Below are positions 25,201-38,194 of a stretch of 64,000 nt of DNA, piece by piece (position 1 is the stretch's first letter; each line of letters opens with the position of its first letter). A model generated the notes under the pieces. The model saw only the letters and a program-made list of their open reading frames with translations, was not told the DNA's origin and ran no database searches. Source of the stretch: Numida meleagris (Eukaryota > Chordata > Aves > Galliformes > Numididae); the NCBI RefSeq assembly GCF_002078875.1, contig NC_034438.1, forward strand, positions 70,477,405-70,541,404, given 5' to 3'. The position numbers and the translations under genes are program-made.

Positions 25201-27004
25201 TTTTGAAATTCTTTGAAGATATCTTAAAAATTCCATGTCTTTTCCTACTTTGTTTTATTCGAAGAAATTGGGAAAATCAACCTGTATTCCCTCATTATTT
25301 CAGCCACCACAGAACGTCATTTTTCAAGAGAGAAATGACTAAACTAATGTATTGATATGTTATCAACTCCATGCTGAGTAAATATAAGACACCCAGGCTA
25401 TCACTTCTTCCAAAGACAGAATATATAAAACATGAATATGGGATGAGAATGTTTTCTAGATGGGCACACATGAGCTTTTATTTTATTTACATGTCAAGCT
25501 CTACCTGTAATGTTCTTTATCTTTCTATCTAGCATCACTCTTTCAGGCACAGACTCAAAATGTTGTCTTACACTTGCAGCACTGAGGATAGTAAATTATC
25601 ATATCTAAAAATGTTTGTAGATTATAGATTAGCCCAGATTACAGGTAAAACTAGATTGTATGACAAAGATATTCATTCAACTGAATTCTTTCTATGGATA
25701 AATCCTGAAATGGTAGAAAGAAAATGAAAAAACCTGAAGTTTGAATGGGAACCGCCTTGTCCTGAATAAAAGGAATGATCAAGTTTTTCACTCAGTGGCA
25801 AAATCCAGATTTTTCTTAGGTTTCATATGTATTCAGCAAAATTATCTGTTATTTTAATTCCTTGTAAATCAGCCTTTGTTCTGAGAGAGCTATAAAAATG
25901 GTATTGTGGGCTTCTATATCTACATTTCCATTTGTTTTTATTTCAACTGCAAGTGAACAGTATCGTAACTGGAAAACTGTTTTCTTCTGCCAGCTCAGCA
26001 AACACAACCAGCTAAACTGTTTTTCCCTACCATGGGCACTAACATCCTACATGGAGCGTGTTGCCTGCTTACAGGACAGCTACAGCCAGGATGTGCACAT
26101 GCCATCGTCTTGCAGAAGTTCAAGCAACACCTTTGTGTTCAGAACACAGCCATAACAGATGAAAACCCAGAAAAAGCACTAAGCTGCCAGGGATGTGCAA
26201 GGTTAAGGGCTAGAATGCAACTTACTTTCTCCTGGCAGTGCTTGCTCTGCCTTATCAGTCAGAGTAAATGCAGTAAACCTTACTTTTTTAACTCAGATCA
26301 GCAGCTATGTCTGTGAAGACACAAAAAGACAGATTTGTTCAACAATAAAAGTATTTCTCTTATAATCATTTTTCATTGTAGTGACACATGTAAAGTGAAC
26401 ACTGAACTTGAAGGGGTATCGAGTAAAAATCAGCCATGAAGGGTGTTGAAACTGAAGGATGTGATTACAAGGTCAGTACATATAGACTCAGGAACAGCCT
26501 CAGGTTTTTAAAATTGAGCCCAAATTAAAACCTGGCTTTTCTTGTTTCTCTTTCATCTACACCTCTTGTTTGTCATTTCTCAGAGAACTGATCATCACTA
26601 AGAGTAAGATAACTCTCAGTATGGAAATATTCAGGATAGGCCATATAACACAATACTGTCTTTTGACAGTAAGTTCTCGTTACAGGAACAGTGAGAAATT
26701 GCCTTTGGGAAAAGGATGAATGCGTAAATGTATGACCAGTAAAGCTTGAAAAGGTCAGGTGTGCTGAAAGAATGAGAACATATCAGTAAAATGACCAGCT
26801 AAAACTCAACAGCAACTGCTGTAAATGGATTAAAAACTCAGCTCTCTGTTTTATCTATCAACAACTAGACAGCCAAAGTTGGCAGCCTTTGCAGGGACAT
26901 GAGGGTATCTCATAAATATGTCGATTCTATATTGACATACAAAATCTTACACATCAGACAAACAGTAAGAGAAATAATTCATACTGTGAAGGTTCTATTT
27001 AGCA
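22213..27004. other. Unique AT-rich DNA, no recognised gene
   Basis: No transposon recognised. A 111-codon plus-strand frame at 23593-23928 and two competing plus frames at about 25045-25150 look mildly protein-like but match nothing I know. A/T homopolymers are frequent at 24660-24740. Confidence 0.4.
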
Positions 27005-27646
27005 TCTCAGATGACACCAAGCTGGCAGGGAGTGTCGATCTGCCTGGGGGTAGCAAGGCCCTACAGAGAGATCTGGACTGGCTGGATCTCTGGGCTGAAG
27101 CCAATGGGATGAGGTTCAACAAGACCAAGTGCCGGGTCCTGCACTTGGGCCACAACAACCCCAGGCAGCACTACAGGGCTGGGGCAGGGTGGCTGGCATG
27201 CTGCATGGAGGAAAAGGATCTGGAGGTGTTAGTGGAGAGCTGGCTGAGCATGAGCCAGCAGAGTGCCCAGGTGGCCAAGAAGGCCAATGGCATCCTGGCT
27301 TGTATCAGAAGCAGTGTTACCAGTAGGAGTAGGGAAGTCATTGTCCCTCTGACTGAGCTCTGTTGAGGCTGCATCTCGAGTACTGTGTCCAGTTTTGGGC
27401 CCCTCACTGCAAGAAAGACATTGAGGCCCTGGAGCATGTTCAGAGGAGGGCGACGAAGCTGGTGAGGGGTCTGGAGCACAAGTGTGATGGAGAGCGGCTG
27501 AGGGATCTGGGATTGTTCAGTCTGGAGAAGAGGAGGCTCAGGGGAGACTTTATCACTGTCTACTCCCTGAAGGGAGGTTGTGGTGAGCTGGGGGTTGGCC
27601 TCTTCTCTCGTGTAACTAGTGACAGGATGAGAGGGAATGGCCTTAA
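27005..27646 (+). mobile_element. CR1 LINE fragment: C-terminal reverse transcriptase
   Basis: The plus strand encodes the end of CR1 ORF2 from the catalytic motif C onward. FADD has become SDD (27008-27019), followed by [31 protein letters not shown] and [13 protein letters not shown], then [21 protein letters not shown] stop and frameshift near 27363 break the frame. The next frame carries [29 protein letters not shown] and [15 protein letters not shown]. The element stops at 'gagggaatggcctta' and lacks its 3' UTR and terminal repeats. It is truncated at both ends, so either it is a remnant cut by later deletion or it was primed internally. It is among the least diverged copies in the window. 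Confidence 0.9.
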
Positions 27647-29751
27647 CTAGTCAATCTGTTGCATAACAAGAAGAGTAACAAAACCTGTTGGTGTCAGTTA
27701 GGGTCAAATAACTATTTGAAAACTATGAACAAATGCATGCAGTGATAAGAGGGTGATATATAATGCTTGTCAGTTTGCTTTCCACAGTAGAGGACATGGT
27801 GGTCACTAGGTATAATTTGAAGACTATTATTTGCATTTTGTTTGAAAGAATAAGTCAGTGAGGATGCAGTCATTGCTACTAAAAGTTTTTAGTATGTTGA
27901 CAGTTACTATCCATTCTCCTCCAAGAAAGAAGTTTCTGCATCATGGATGTAGGTAAACTAACAGCACTTGAGTGCTTTCACAACATCTGCACCTTGTGGT
28001 CATCCTTATGACCAGCAAAATACTTTATTCGCACACTGAAAGCTCTCTGGCAGTTCATGTAGATTTAGCATACTCATAAAATTGTTCAATATTTACACTT
28101 TCACTTGAAGAGCATATTCTTTCCCGTCTATGTCTCAGCTACCACTGTGCCTCCAAATGGCAGTCTGGAGATGACAAACATGACTTCTGTATTTTTCCAT
28201 GTTGCTTCCAATTTTCAGTGTGCAAACAAGCTATATCAAAGCCTGCAATAAAAACAAGTAAATTCCAAAGACATAACTGAGACATTTTTAGCTCATTCAA
28301 GCACATTTTCTTACCTTCTGGAAATGGGTAACAGAAGAAAAGAATAACGATAACACTACCTATATTACATATACATTATATTATGTATTCATCATAACTA
28401 CATTCAAGAGATAGAAAAAACGTGAAGAATTGATCATTACTGACAAACTGTCAACACAGAAATTGTACATATACGGTTTCCACAGAGAATGCAGTTTAAC
28501 ACGTACATAATAGTTTGTATTTTCATTTAATGAAGTCATAAGTGGAAAGGGATACTATTTTGGATAGGAAAAAATCCAAATTTTCAAAAGCTAAAATATT
28601 AAAGCTAAAATATTAAAGTAGCTAACAGAAAAGTTTCAAGTGGTAGTAAAGAATTTTAAATATACAGAAAAAAATGTCATTTCACATATTGAAGAGGGAT
28701 GGAAACATAAAGAGAAAATGCAGAAAGGGTTAAGATACAAAGTCATTCCTTTCTTCATTTTCTCCCCCACAATGTGAATTGCAACCTAGATTTAGAAATC
28801 TAAATCTAGATGTAAGTCTGACTTTTGTTTAAAAAGCCAAAATTCAGGTTTACAGTCAAGAACAATGGCTTTTAAGGAAATACCAACATCAACCTTATGA
28901 ATGCTTTTGAAAGATTAGAGAATGTTGCACGTGTTAAGGTTTCAAAATCACAGAAAATAAAATCAAGAGTTCTAGCTAGACATTGCAGGAGCTATTAGAA
29001 GATGTTTAATGACATTTTAGATGTGGGACATATTTGCTTGTGAGATCGCCAAGGAATATCACTTCCCTTTGCCTCTTCCTACCCCTTAACCTTCCTTCTA
29101 CAATAAATTCATGGGTCTGCATGGATCTAGTCACCCAGTATTGGACAGTCAGTCAGTCTTAAAACATAGCTTGATTGATAACCAAAGATAATTCCACTAA
29201 ATGTCAAACTTTATAGTGGTCAGTTATATCCAGGTGGTCACTTAATACACATAGATGTATACGCACAGTTAAAACATTTTGGTGACATCCATTTTTGTTG
29301 TTACCTAACTCTGAATTTTCTGACTCAAAAAAACTTTTTGAGGATGACTAAAATGAAAAATGAACATTTTAGCATGGCGTGAGCAACAAGAAACCTAGAC
29401 AGAAATAATCCTGTGTTTTCCACACCCATTTTACAGCATGAACATCCTAACACCACTGAAACTAAGCTGAAACTAAGAGCTGTTGGAGCAAGGTATTTGC
29501 CCAGACTTGATTGAAGACATGTTGAGATAATCAGCCAAAGTTTAAAATCACAGTAAGGCATAGGGGTTTTTTATTTTTAAGTATTTCAGAAACAAGAGTG
29601 AGCAAGAGTTTGGTTGTTGTTTTTGTGTATCTGAAGGATTTAAAGACTTTTGTGTGATGCTCTTATCAAGTCCCCAAAGATCCCACAAAGTCCGCAGTTA
29701 CTCCTAGAGTCTCTAGAAACTTTAAGGGTTTAAAATCATTTTGCTCTCTAC
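27647..29751. other. Unique DNA with small repeats
   Basis: No gene recognised. A 14-bp unit is doubled at 28587-28600 and 28601-28614. A perfect 10-bp inverted repeat with a 4-base loop lies at 28786-28809 (ctagatttag / ctaaatctag). Confidence 0.45.
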
Positions 29752-29883
29752 CTGTCTCGGAGATATCACCTGGGATAACATGAACTTCTTTTATGCTTTT
29801 GTGCTTCTCAGTAAGCACCAGCTGAGCCAGTTGGATTTCATTAATCACCAGGCTGACTGCATCCTTCCTCTTTTCACCCTGCC
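29752..29883 (-). CDS. Candidate coding exon, unidentified gene (best in the window)
   Basis: On the minus strand, 132 bases lie between a strong polypyrimidine acceptor (TTTTTGTTGTTAG) and a donor (GAGACAG/GTAGAG). Only one frame is open: two bases, 43 codons, one base. The length is a multiple of three, so the exon is symmetric (phase 1 to phase 1). The peptide starts QGEKRKDAVSLVINEI, then LAQLVLTEKHKSIKEV, then HVIPGDISET. It is hydrophilic, probably helical, and uses codons typical of vertebrate coding DNA (ctg, gtg, atc, aag, gag). The other two frames stop within 13 codons. I do not recognise the family. No neighbouring exon in matching phase was found within the window, so it could be an isolated exon of a gene with large introns, a decayed exon, or chance. 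Confidence 0.4.
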
Positions 29884-30865
29884 CTAACAACAAAAAAAGA
29901 AAAAGCGTGCTCGAGCATTTTCCAGGATAAAGTAATTTTCTAGCCCATCAGCAACAAAGATGTGGTTAGCTGCAGTAGAATCTACTCTGGGGAGAACTGC
30001 TGCAAACTGCTGCACAAATCAAAGAGAAAGAAACACACCTGATTGCTTCAACCAAGTCTCAGCGGGCACACTGACCTCTTCAGTCAAGATAAGGAAAAGT
30101 TACTGAGGAGCACTCTTCAGGATGGTTCCGCAACAAGCAGACGTTTAAAAGTGTTTGCTAGAGAGTTGTAGCTAATTGGGAATAGTCTTCCAAAAGAGGT
30201 TTGAAATTACTGAAGGGTCTTGGGCCAAAATGCCTGCCTGCCAGCACCACCTGAACTACATCAAACACAAAAACAAAGCCTAAATATCAAAGTGTGACTT
30301 ACGCTCTAGAGGGAAAGAGGAGAGAGGAAAAAAAGAAAAGGACACCGACTACCACTGAAATAACAATACTAATTTATAATGAGAGTCTGTTCTAGCTATA
30401 TACCTCACAAGTATGAATCTTTTATTGTTGTTGGTTTTTCCTAGGCTTTAGAAATGACAAAATTTGGTCTTTAGGAATGATGAAATTTAGATCTCCAAAG
30501 AAACTGCCTTTAACAGAGATATCAGACCAGGATGAGCAAAAGAAAATTACTATGCAAATGACAGCCCTCAGTATCTTATTTTCAGAGAACCATGTGCTTT
30601 TACATCAAATTTCCACTAAAAGAGTAGGGATGGGAGAAGGAAAAGGACAAACATATCATAAAATGTATCATGGTTGGTTTGGTTGGTAACACGACAGAGT
30701 TACACATTACCAGTGTGAAATCTTGTTAAATATAATAATTATATTGTTATCTAAGCACAGAAGAACAAAAATTTCATTCACTTCAGGACAGCAATGGTAC
30801 AGAAGCAATAGGAGTAATGCAGGCTGCCTTTGAGGACAGGAATAGATCACCCAGTTCAATTTCCT
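29884..30865. other. Unique DNA, no recognised gene
   Basis: A plus-strand frame at 30477-30689 follows an acceptor-like 'tttggtctttag', but no good donor follows. The CR1 at 30.9 kb begins somewhere in the last part of this stretch. Confidence 0.4.
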
Positions 30866-31889
30866 GTGAGATGAGGAGGTGATCTGAGACAGCCAGCACA
30901 GCTTCACCAAGGGAAGGTCATGCCTTACCAATCTGGTGGCCTTCTGTGATGGAGTGGCAGCACTGGTGGGCAAAGAAGGGCAACTGATGTCATTTACCTG
31001 GACTTATGCAAGGCCTTTGACATTGTCCTGCACCGCATCCTTACAGCTAGATTGTAGAGATATGGATTTGAAGGATGGACTGTTCGTGAATAAATAATTG
31101 GTTGGATGGTCACAGCGAGAGGGTTGTGGTCAACGGCTCTATGTCCAAGAGGAGGTCATTGATGAATGGCATCCCCCAGGGTCCATCTTGGGATCAGTGC
31201 TCTTCAACACCTTTATCAGTGAACTAGACTTTGGGTTCAAGTATACCCTTAGCAAGTATGAGAATGACATTAAGCTGATACAACAGAAGGTAGGGATGCC
31301 GTACAGAAGGACCTCAACAGGCTTGAAAAGTGGAGCCACAAGAACCTAATGATGTTTATCAAGGCTAAGTGCAAGTTGGTACTGCATCCAGGTCTGGGAC
31401 CCCCAGAAAGATGTAGAACTATCAGAGTGCATCCAGAGGAGGGCCACAGAAGTGATCAGAGGGCTGAAGCACCCCTCCTATGAAGAAAGGCCATGGAAGC
31501 TGGGCTTGCTCAGCTTGGAGAACAGAAAGGTCTGGGGAGATCTCACTGCTGCCTTCCAGTACTTATAGGAAGCTTATAAGCAGGATGGAGTCTGACTTTT
31601 TACATGATCTGATTGTAATAGGATGGGAAGGTGGAGGGGGAGGGGGATTGTCCTTTTGAACTAAAGGAGGGGGGATTTTTGTTAGATGTTGGGTAGAAAT
31701 TCTTTACTCACAGAGTGGTGAGGAGCTGGCACCGGCTGCCCAGAGAAGCTGTGGATGCCCCATCCCTGGAGGTGTTCAAGGCCACGCTGGATGAGGCTCT
31801 GGGCAGCCTGAGCTGGCAACCCTGCCCAGGGCAGAGGATTGGAACTAGTCTTTATGGTCTCTTCCAATCCAAGATACTCTATGATTCTC
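30866..31889 (+). mobile_element. CR1 LINE, 5'-truncated, reverse transcriptase to 3' tail
   Basis: This is the longest same-strand CR1 piece, about 1 kb. Reverse-transcriptase motif A is visible as YLDLCKAFD (about 30994-31020), but the catalytic motif C is ruined, reading YENDIKL (31257-31278). The template-binding stretch 'gcatcccccagggtccatcttggg' follows the usual CR1 order. The C-terminal part is shortened, jumping from 'gcaagttggtactgcatccagg' to 'gtctgggacccccag'. The 3' part runs through 'cagagaagctgtggatgccc' and 'gaggctctgggcagcctg' to the CR1 3' end 'tactctatgattctctc'. Many stops interrupt it, so it is dead. A G-rich patch at 31624-31675 lies inside the 3' region. Confidence 0.9.
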
Positions 31890-33041
31890 TCAATAGTTAA
31901 AAGGACTTTCTTTCCACCTATGAAGTGGAAAAAGATAGTTCTCAATACCTGTGATATATCTTTTTTATGACACGATTGTGACTTCTATTAAAATGCAAGC
32001 AGGACTTGTTTTTGCATTCTCTATTCTTCACCTGTTTTACCATCTTAATGAAAATACATCATCTTCTCCATACCAGTAATGTGAGGAAATTATTCCAGCT
32101 GGAACGCACGTTCAATCAACATTATGAACTCTTGACAGAATAAATTGGTAACATCATATCAGAAAGGTCTTAAAGAGGAAACAAAGTTCCATCACTCTAA
32201 TAGTTCCTGTTTCATTTGTCCGCCCAAGAGTTACAGATTTAAGATGTATTTGGCTTGTTGGAATTTCCCAAGTCCAATAGTTAAAATACTAAATACAATT
32301 AACACATGGGGTTTATTTAGATTGATTCAAACTTTTATTTTCTTTGGGAAGCGGTTTATTTACATAATATGTGTTTCACTGGCATTTATAACTCTTATTT
32401 AGCCAAACCTTAGCAAAAACCACCTCTTTGGAGAGCAGAAAACTTTGACAATGTTGGGGCTTTTTTGTTTTGTTCTGTTTTGTTTTTTAAATAAAAAAGC
32501 CACTGGAAAAAAAAATGCAAAGCAATAGTACAATGAATATGTCTGCAAAACATAACAAACTTAAGAAAAGTCATACATCCATCTTTTTCACACAGTACAC
32601 AGGAGAAAACTTCACTCGGGTCTTGGCACAACGTAAAGGTAATGAGCATGCCAGTTATTTCTTTCAGGCCATACAGGACAAGATGAAGATTTATTGTTGT
32701 TTTCAGACTTGATAAAAATGATCTGAACTGCCCAGAACACTCCCGGGTGAGCTGTCTTCTTTAATCCAGATATTCTCTGCCAGAAAAATCCAGTTTCAGT
32801 ACAGAAAAGATGTGTGAGAAATTCCAGGCCACATCCCAGAGAACATGCATCATCATTCCAGCTTAGAGGAAGAAATGTGAAAACAAACCGCATACAGATG
32901 GTATCATGTGTTAAATACCTTTGCCATAATAAGAAACAGTGTAATTGCATGGCAGTTGTATATCTGATCTTAACGTGCAAGATCGTGAATGGTTTCAGGT
33001 CCAAATAACAGCCCACACGACAGAGATTAATTCCTAAGATA
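31890..33041. other. Unique DNA, no recognised gene
   Basis: A minus frame of 134 codons (32612-33016) and a plus frame (32515-32712) overlap and show no domain. A small splice-flanked plus segment (acceptor 'cttttttcacacag', then 'aaag/gtaatg', about 32596-32638) is too short to judge. Confidence 0.4.
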
Positions 33042-33578
33042 CAAGGGCTGCTCTGAAAGTAATGCCTCTTATTTTATTATGTTGGTCCATGAAGTCAGAG
33101 GTGGATGTTGGAGGTACGGTAGTAGAGGTTGAACCTTTCCACCAATATCCCATTACGTTTTGTTGCCATGTGCCAGAGGGGCAGTCTGACAGAATGGTGT
33201 TAGGCATGGAGGTGCGTATGGAGCGAAGGTGTGGAACTGAATTCCTCCTCACAGAAAAAAATGTCACCCACTGATGCTTGCTGAACTGTTATGGGTACCA
33301 AACAGTGGATGTGAGCACAGTGAGGTGGTCAGTGTTGTGTTTAGCAGTGGTGACAGCAACGTGAAAAACCCAGATTGGCCATGCAGATTTTTAAGTGCAC
33401 AGCATGCAGGCTCTTGTACATCACTGGCAAAAATGCATAGTGTAAGGTGGTGACTGTGTTGAAAAACAGTGTTTTGTAGCTGAGAATTTGCTCTATGAAA
33501 CTGTGTTATTGCAATCTTTGTATCTGTTGTAGCTTTCATGAAAATAAATAGGAGTCATTACTTTCTGATTGACCTACA
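33042..33578 (+). mobile_element. Internally deleted mariner DNA transposon (non-autonomous), copy 1
   Basis: The left terminal inverted repeat starts after a TA at 33040-33041: CAAGGGCTGCTCTGAAAGTA. The right end is a decayed reverse complement (ggagtcattactttctga...) near 33550-33578, with TA close by. On the plus strand the interior holds the start of a mariner transposase: GQSDRMVLGMEVRMERR followed by the helix-turn-helix region, and 'gtggatgtgagcacagtgagg'. It then jumps to the transposase C-terminus (MQALVHHWQKC), with the whole catalytic DDD/E domain missing. Stops break both parts. It resembles the chicken Galluhop/Mariner1 group (from memory, unchecked). Movement would have needed transposase supplied by a full copy. 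It is oriented opposite to the copy at 50.5 kb. Confidence 0.85.
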
Positions 33579-36382
33579 TATATGGAAAGCCACTTTCAGG
33601 TGGGTTGGTACAAGCTGAATAAGATGCCAGTGCATGGATGTTAGTATTTTCCTTGATTTTCTGCACAATTTTCTAAACACAAACAATAAATATAAAATGT
33701 TTCTATTAAGTTCCATGTTAATTAGACAAGGCTCATCAGTACTTTAAACATCCTGTAGCATACTGATTTTTCTTTCCAGGCACTTCTGATATAAAACAAT
33801 GGAATGTCATTACTTAATTATATCAGTTATGTAGAAAGAGTTGCATCTGTCAGCAGAATAAGATTATGAAGTTTTCTATAATGAAAATAAGTTAGCTTCT
33901 TTGAAACACAACAATAACGTTTTGATTGAAAGACATGACAGTGACCCAACATAAAGTTATGGGTTTCCTGTAACTTTCCAAGAACATATATTAGGACTGA
34001 AAAACTGGGCTTCGATAAGTTGGCTTTTACAAATTCTTTCACTAGGTAGAAACTTGCTCCTTACACAAGGTTGCATCTACTCTGGTAGATAAGCAGTGAG
34101 CAGATAGCAGACATATGTGGTGATTCCAGTAAAATCGAAGTCTCATCTGTTTATTTACTCTGGCTTCAATGAACCACAAAGCTAAGGCCTGCATGGGTTT
34201 TATATGCTGGGATTTATATTTGCTGAACAGGGGGCAAAGGAAAAAGGGAACAGATTGAGCAATCTGTTGATAAAAAAAGGAAACCAGGAATTTTTTCTTT
34301 CATTTTTTTTAATGTAATAGAATGTCTTACATGATGTGACTTTCTTAGGGCAGATCAAACAATTAATTCCCAGCCGATGTTATTGGCAGGGAGAAGATGT
34401 TGAAGCAATAACTTAACTCTTGTATTAATTTGGTCTGTATTTGATGTCTTGAAAACCACGGTGACAGACAGTGTTTGTCCAAGGCCTGGAGTCAGGATTT
34501 TAGCAAATATTCAGATCGCTGATGAACAGTAGAACAGGAACAAAGTGTAGCTACTTCAGCAGCAGTCATCCTACAAACTGCAAAATACTCTGACAGTTGC
34601 GTAAATCTCAAGGAGCTACTAACAGCACGCCCAAAAGCACCTTGTCCAGAGCATGGAAACCTAATTATACGTTAGATGGATTTTTCAGTAGCTTCAAAAT
34701 ATGACCCAGCATCCTACGACACATTTGCAGCATTTCTGAAGCAAGCATAGAATGCAATAAGTATAGATTAATTCTAACAGTTAAGCAAATAGATATATAT
34801 ATATTCACGGCCCGTCTGTTTTCTTCTGCTGTTTCTCAAGAAGCAGCCTGTCCTTTCCCCTGGCTGATCATATTACACACTTCCATCTTACTCACTAATG
34901 AATTCTCTTTTTCCTTCCACTCAGGATTATTTTTTGAAATCACCCCTTCAAATGTCTCTGAATGTATTATAGTTCTATTCTGTCTGCTAGGGTCTAGAAG
35001 TGTAGAAGTGTCACAAGCATTTTTCTCATTTTTCCATGACTTTTCACCAGAATGTTAACAAAGTGAGACTTTCCAATTACTCTCAGTGGCAGTGTAGAGC
35101 ACAGTATGAAAGAGCAGAAATGTTACATTATTAAATTTTCAATAGGCCACAATATTAGAGAATAGGAGATAGAAGTGGTTATAATAGATGAGTCCTCCAC
35201 TTCAAATGCTCTCAAGCTAAAGCTACCTCTTTTTATATCACCATTTCCACAGCTGTTTTTCCTCCCTGGACATGGCACCTGGAGAATACATACTCTTTTC
35301 TTCCCACTGTGAAATGAGGAGGATATATCCCAGATATCTCCAGCTTGGTTTTCTTCCTAATTGTTCTAAGTATCCTTTAACTTAGACAACAATTTTTCTC
35401 TCCATTCTATACCAGTCACTAGATTCTTTACTCTGGCTTGCTTTCTTAGCATGAATTTTCTTCCCTTTCTTTCCTTTTCCTTTAAGCCTGGATACCAAAC
35501 CTGCTATCACTCTGTGCAATAGGAAAGGGGTCTTCAATAAGATGCCAAATTCTCTTTACTCTGGTAGTTATTTTAGGGAAAACCACTTCAGTGAAAATCA
35601 GTCCTTGTTTGCTGACAGCACTAGGACATTCTAGAAAATACTGAGAACTAGGAAAATAGTTCAGTAAACAAAATTTCCAAGTTAGTGTTGAAGAAGCTAA
35701 TTTGTGTCTTTTAAGATAAGTCTGGACAGATATTTACACCTATGGTAAACAACATGCCTGCAAATTTGTCATGCCTGGTAAATGTCATACAGTTACGCCT
35801 GACAAAGCCACACCAACACAGTTCAGATTCCCAGCACGAGGCATGGAGGTGCAGCAGCACTTTCAAAACAAGCAAACAAAACAAAACATATCAACAACAG
35901 ATGTGTTTGTTTATTTTTCTATGTAGAACGACAAACAGTATTTTTCTCTGTTCTTCTGGTCTAAAACAATTTGGTTATTTGAGTACTCCAGAACAAACTA
36001 AGAACAAACACAAATCTAGCATGCAAAACCATAGTCTAACCAAGACAGATAAGAAAATTCTAAGCAAACAAAACAGTTTTGCAAGATGCTAGGCAGTTCT
36101 AATAATTTTAAGAATTTTCATTCCCATCAGCAAAGGCAATGAGCTACAAGATGGAATCCAAACAGACACATTTTTTGTAGCTTGATAGAGCTCAGTGGCA
36201 TAGCAGGATACTGCCATGTAATCGTACTAGGTCCTGAGACAAAAAAGCTGAGCCAACAAAACACTCAAGCGTCTGCACTGCTTTCATGAGCCACATACTG
36301 AGTTTTCCTCAGGTACTGCTCCCACAGTGCCAAAAGTACACCCAGGCATAGCTACCTAGTTCATCTGGAAGCTGATACAGTG
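33579..36382. other. Unique DNA, no recognised gene
   Basis: No repeat recognised apart from a short TA run near 34794-34804. Frames such as 33827-34042 minus and 35742-36092 plus look incidental. Confidence 0.45.
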
Positions 36383-36466
36383 CATGGAATCACAGAATCA
36401 TAGAATCACCAAGGTTGGAAAAGACCTCTAAGATCATCCGGTCCAACCGTTCACCTGTCACCAATA
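36383..36466 (-). mobile_element. CR1 LINE 3' tail fragment
   Basis: On the plus strand this reads as the reverse of a CR1 3' end: 'catggaatcacagaatcata', then 'gaatcaccaaggttggaaaa', then 'gacctctaagatcatccgg' and 'tccaaccgttcacc'. The two near-perfect terminal octamer repeats are visible. It is about 84 bp long. Everything upstream in the element is lost, a severe 5' truncation, as is usual for CR1. Confidence 0.85.
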
Positions 36467-38194
36467 TTTATATGTTTGTATGTGCCCCATGGCTTAGTGT
36501 TGAGGCAATATCAGCTTGTCCAAAGTGATTGGGAGATTGTATGTGGAAAGCCAAGTAATGACAGCCTGCCAGTGGCACCCTCCTGGCCTGCCCATTCCTC
36601 CCATGGGCAATCAGATGCCCTGGCTGCTAGCAGAACAAGTCAATGTCTACCATCGTGCCTGCCTCTTTTTCAGCAACATAGCATAATGGCATTATTTATA
36701 ACTGGTTCTTTTTGTGTTTTTTTCAGCGTAGATACTACTATGAGACAGCTCTCAGTCCTCTTAATCATCATTTTGCTTTACTCTAGCTTTCCCCAAGCTA
36801 GAGTACCTTGAACTCAAAGATTGGTATGAGCATATGATGTTGCTCCAGAAAACTTGATTCACCACCAGCCTCCTCTTCCAGTATGACACAGCAGGCTAGC
36901 AGAGCCCTCTCACACCTGTCAGCTCACTCTGGGTGACAATTGCAGAATTAAAAACAGAAGAAATTCCTTCATTCATCATTCTGCCTTCACAATTTCTTTT
37001 TTTTTTTTTGTCAGTTTACTAAGTGTTGTTTCTTATATTCTAAGCATATAGCAAAAAACCTTGCTATTTACCTTATAAAATTAGACTTATTAGACTAATG
37101 AAAAAATAATAATAAAACAGCTGTTTAAAATGTTTTGCTAGTTATGAGCATTAAACAAAAAACTAAAATAAAATGAGGTAGCAGACTAAAACAGCTCATC
37201 ATGTTGACAAATTCGTTAGACAATAATGACAACGAAGGTTAACTTGACATTTTAGCTTTTTTAAGAAATTTAATTAGGGTTCTAAACTACAGTAAAATGT
37301 TTGTCTTAGCGTAATATTTATTAGAGAAAGAAATATCAATAACAGCAAAAGCATGCAATTTCACACTACTTTCAAGGTTTTCAAGTTCAACAAATTTCAG
37401 CATCCCAAGACTCCTTCTCCTTTTGTATTTAAAAATAAAGGAGCATGTGTTTATAAGATTATTCTGGCTTTATATATTTTTTTTTTAATTAGGATAAAAT
37501 TGTGTGGCTAGGGGATAGTGTCTGCTAAGCTGCTTATGCACAGCACAGTTTGTAATGGGTGCGTTATCCAAGGGCAGGGCAAACTAACCTACAGTTACTT
37601 GATTTTTTCAGGAAGCTTTTCAGCACAGAGTTGACTTAAACAGGTTTTAATAGAAGAGGAAGAAAAGAAGATAACTGTAATAGACTCCCTACATCTTCTA
37701 GGGTGAAGTAAAAATTATTTCTCCCATACATTTTTATGAGTGCTCTTTGACTGCTCAGCAAGCATATAAAATGTTAGGTGTTATATAGAGAACATGATTT
37801 AGCATAAGTAAAATTTCCTAAAATTATATGTAGAAAAATGAAATACTATAATTAGAATTTGAATTGTGCAGAACTATCACACAGCACCGGCAATTTTCTG
37901 TGCATATACGTGGTTTAAGAGAAAATTTTCAGCAAGTAATACAGTAGTTGAGCTCATTTGAGAACCTAGCTTCTTTCCATGGTTTAAATTTCCTTCTTAC
38001 TTATGCAGGACATTCACTCAAATCCGTCACACTCCATTCTTGGACTAGCAGCTAAGAATTCATAATCTTCCTACTAAACAAAATCATTTTTTCTCCTTAG
38101 TTTACTGTTCTTAGAATTGAAAAACAAAACAGTACTACAGAAGTGCTCCCCCCAAGATCTTTTTTCTCATTGTTAAATACCATATACATGCATG
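36467..38194. other. Unique AT-rich DNA
   Basis: No gene recognised. A 111-codon plus-strand frame (36476-36811) begins next to the CR1 tail and ends in a hydrophobic stretch (LSVLLIIILLYSSF). It resembles nothing known to me. T/A homopolymers lie at 36998-37010 and 37477-37488. Confidence 0.4.
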
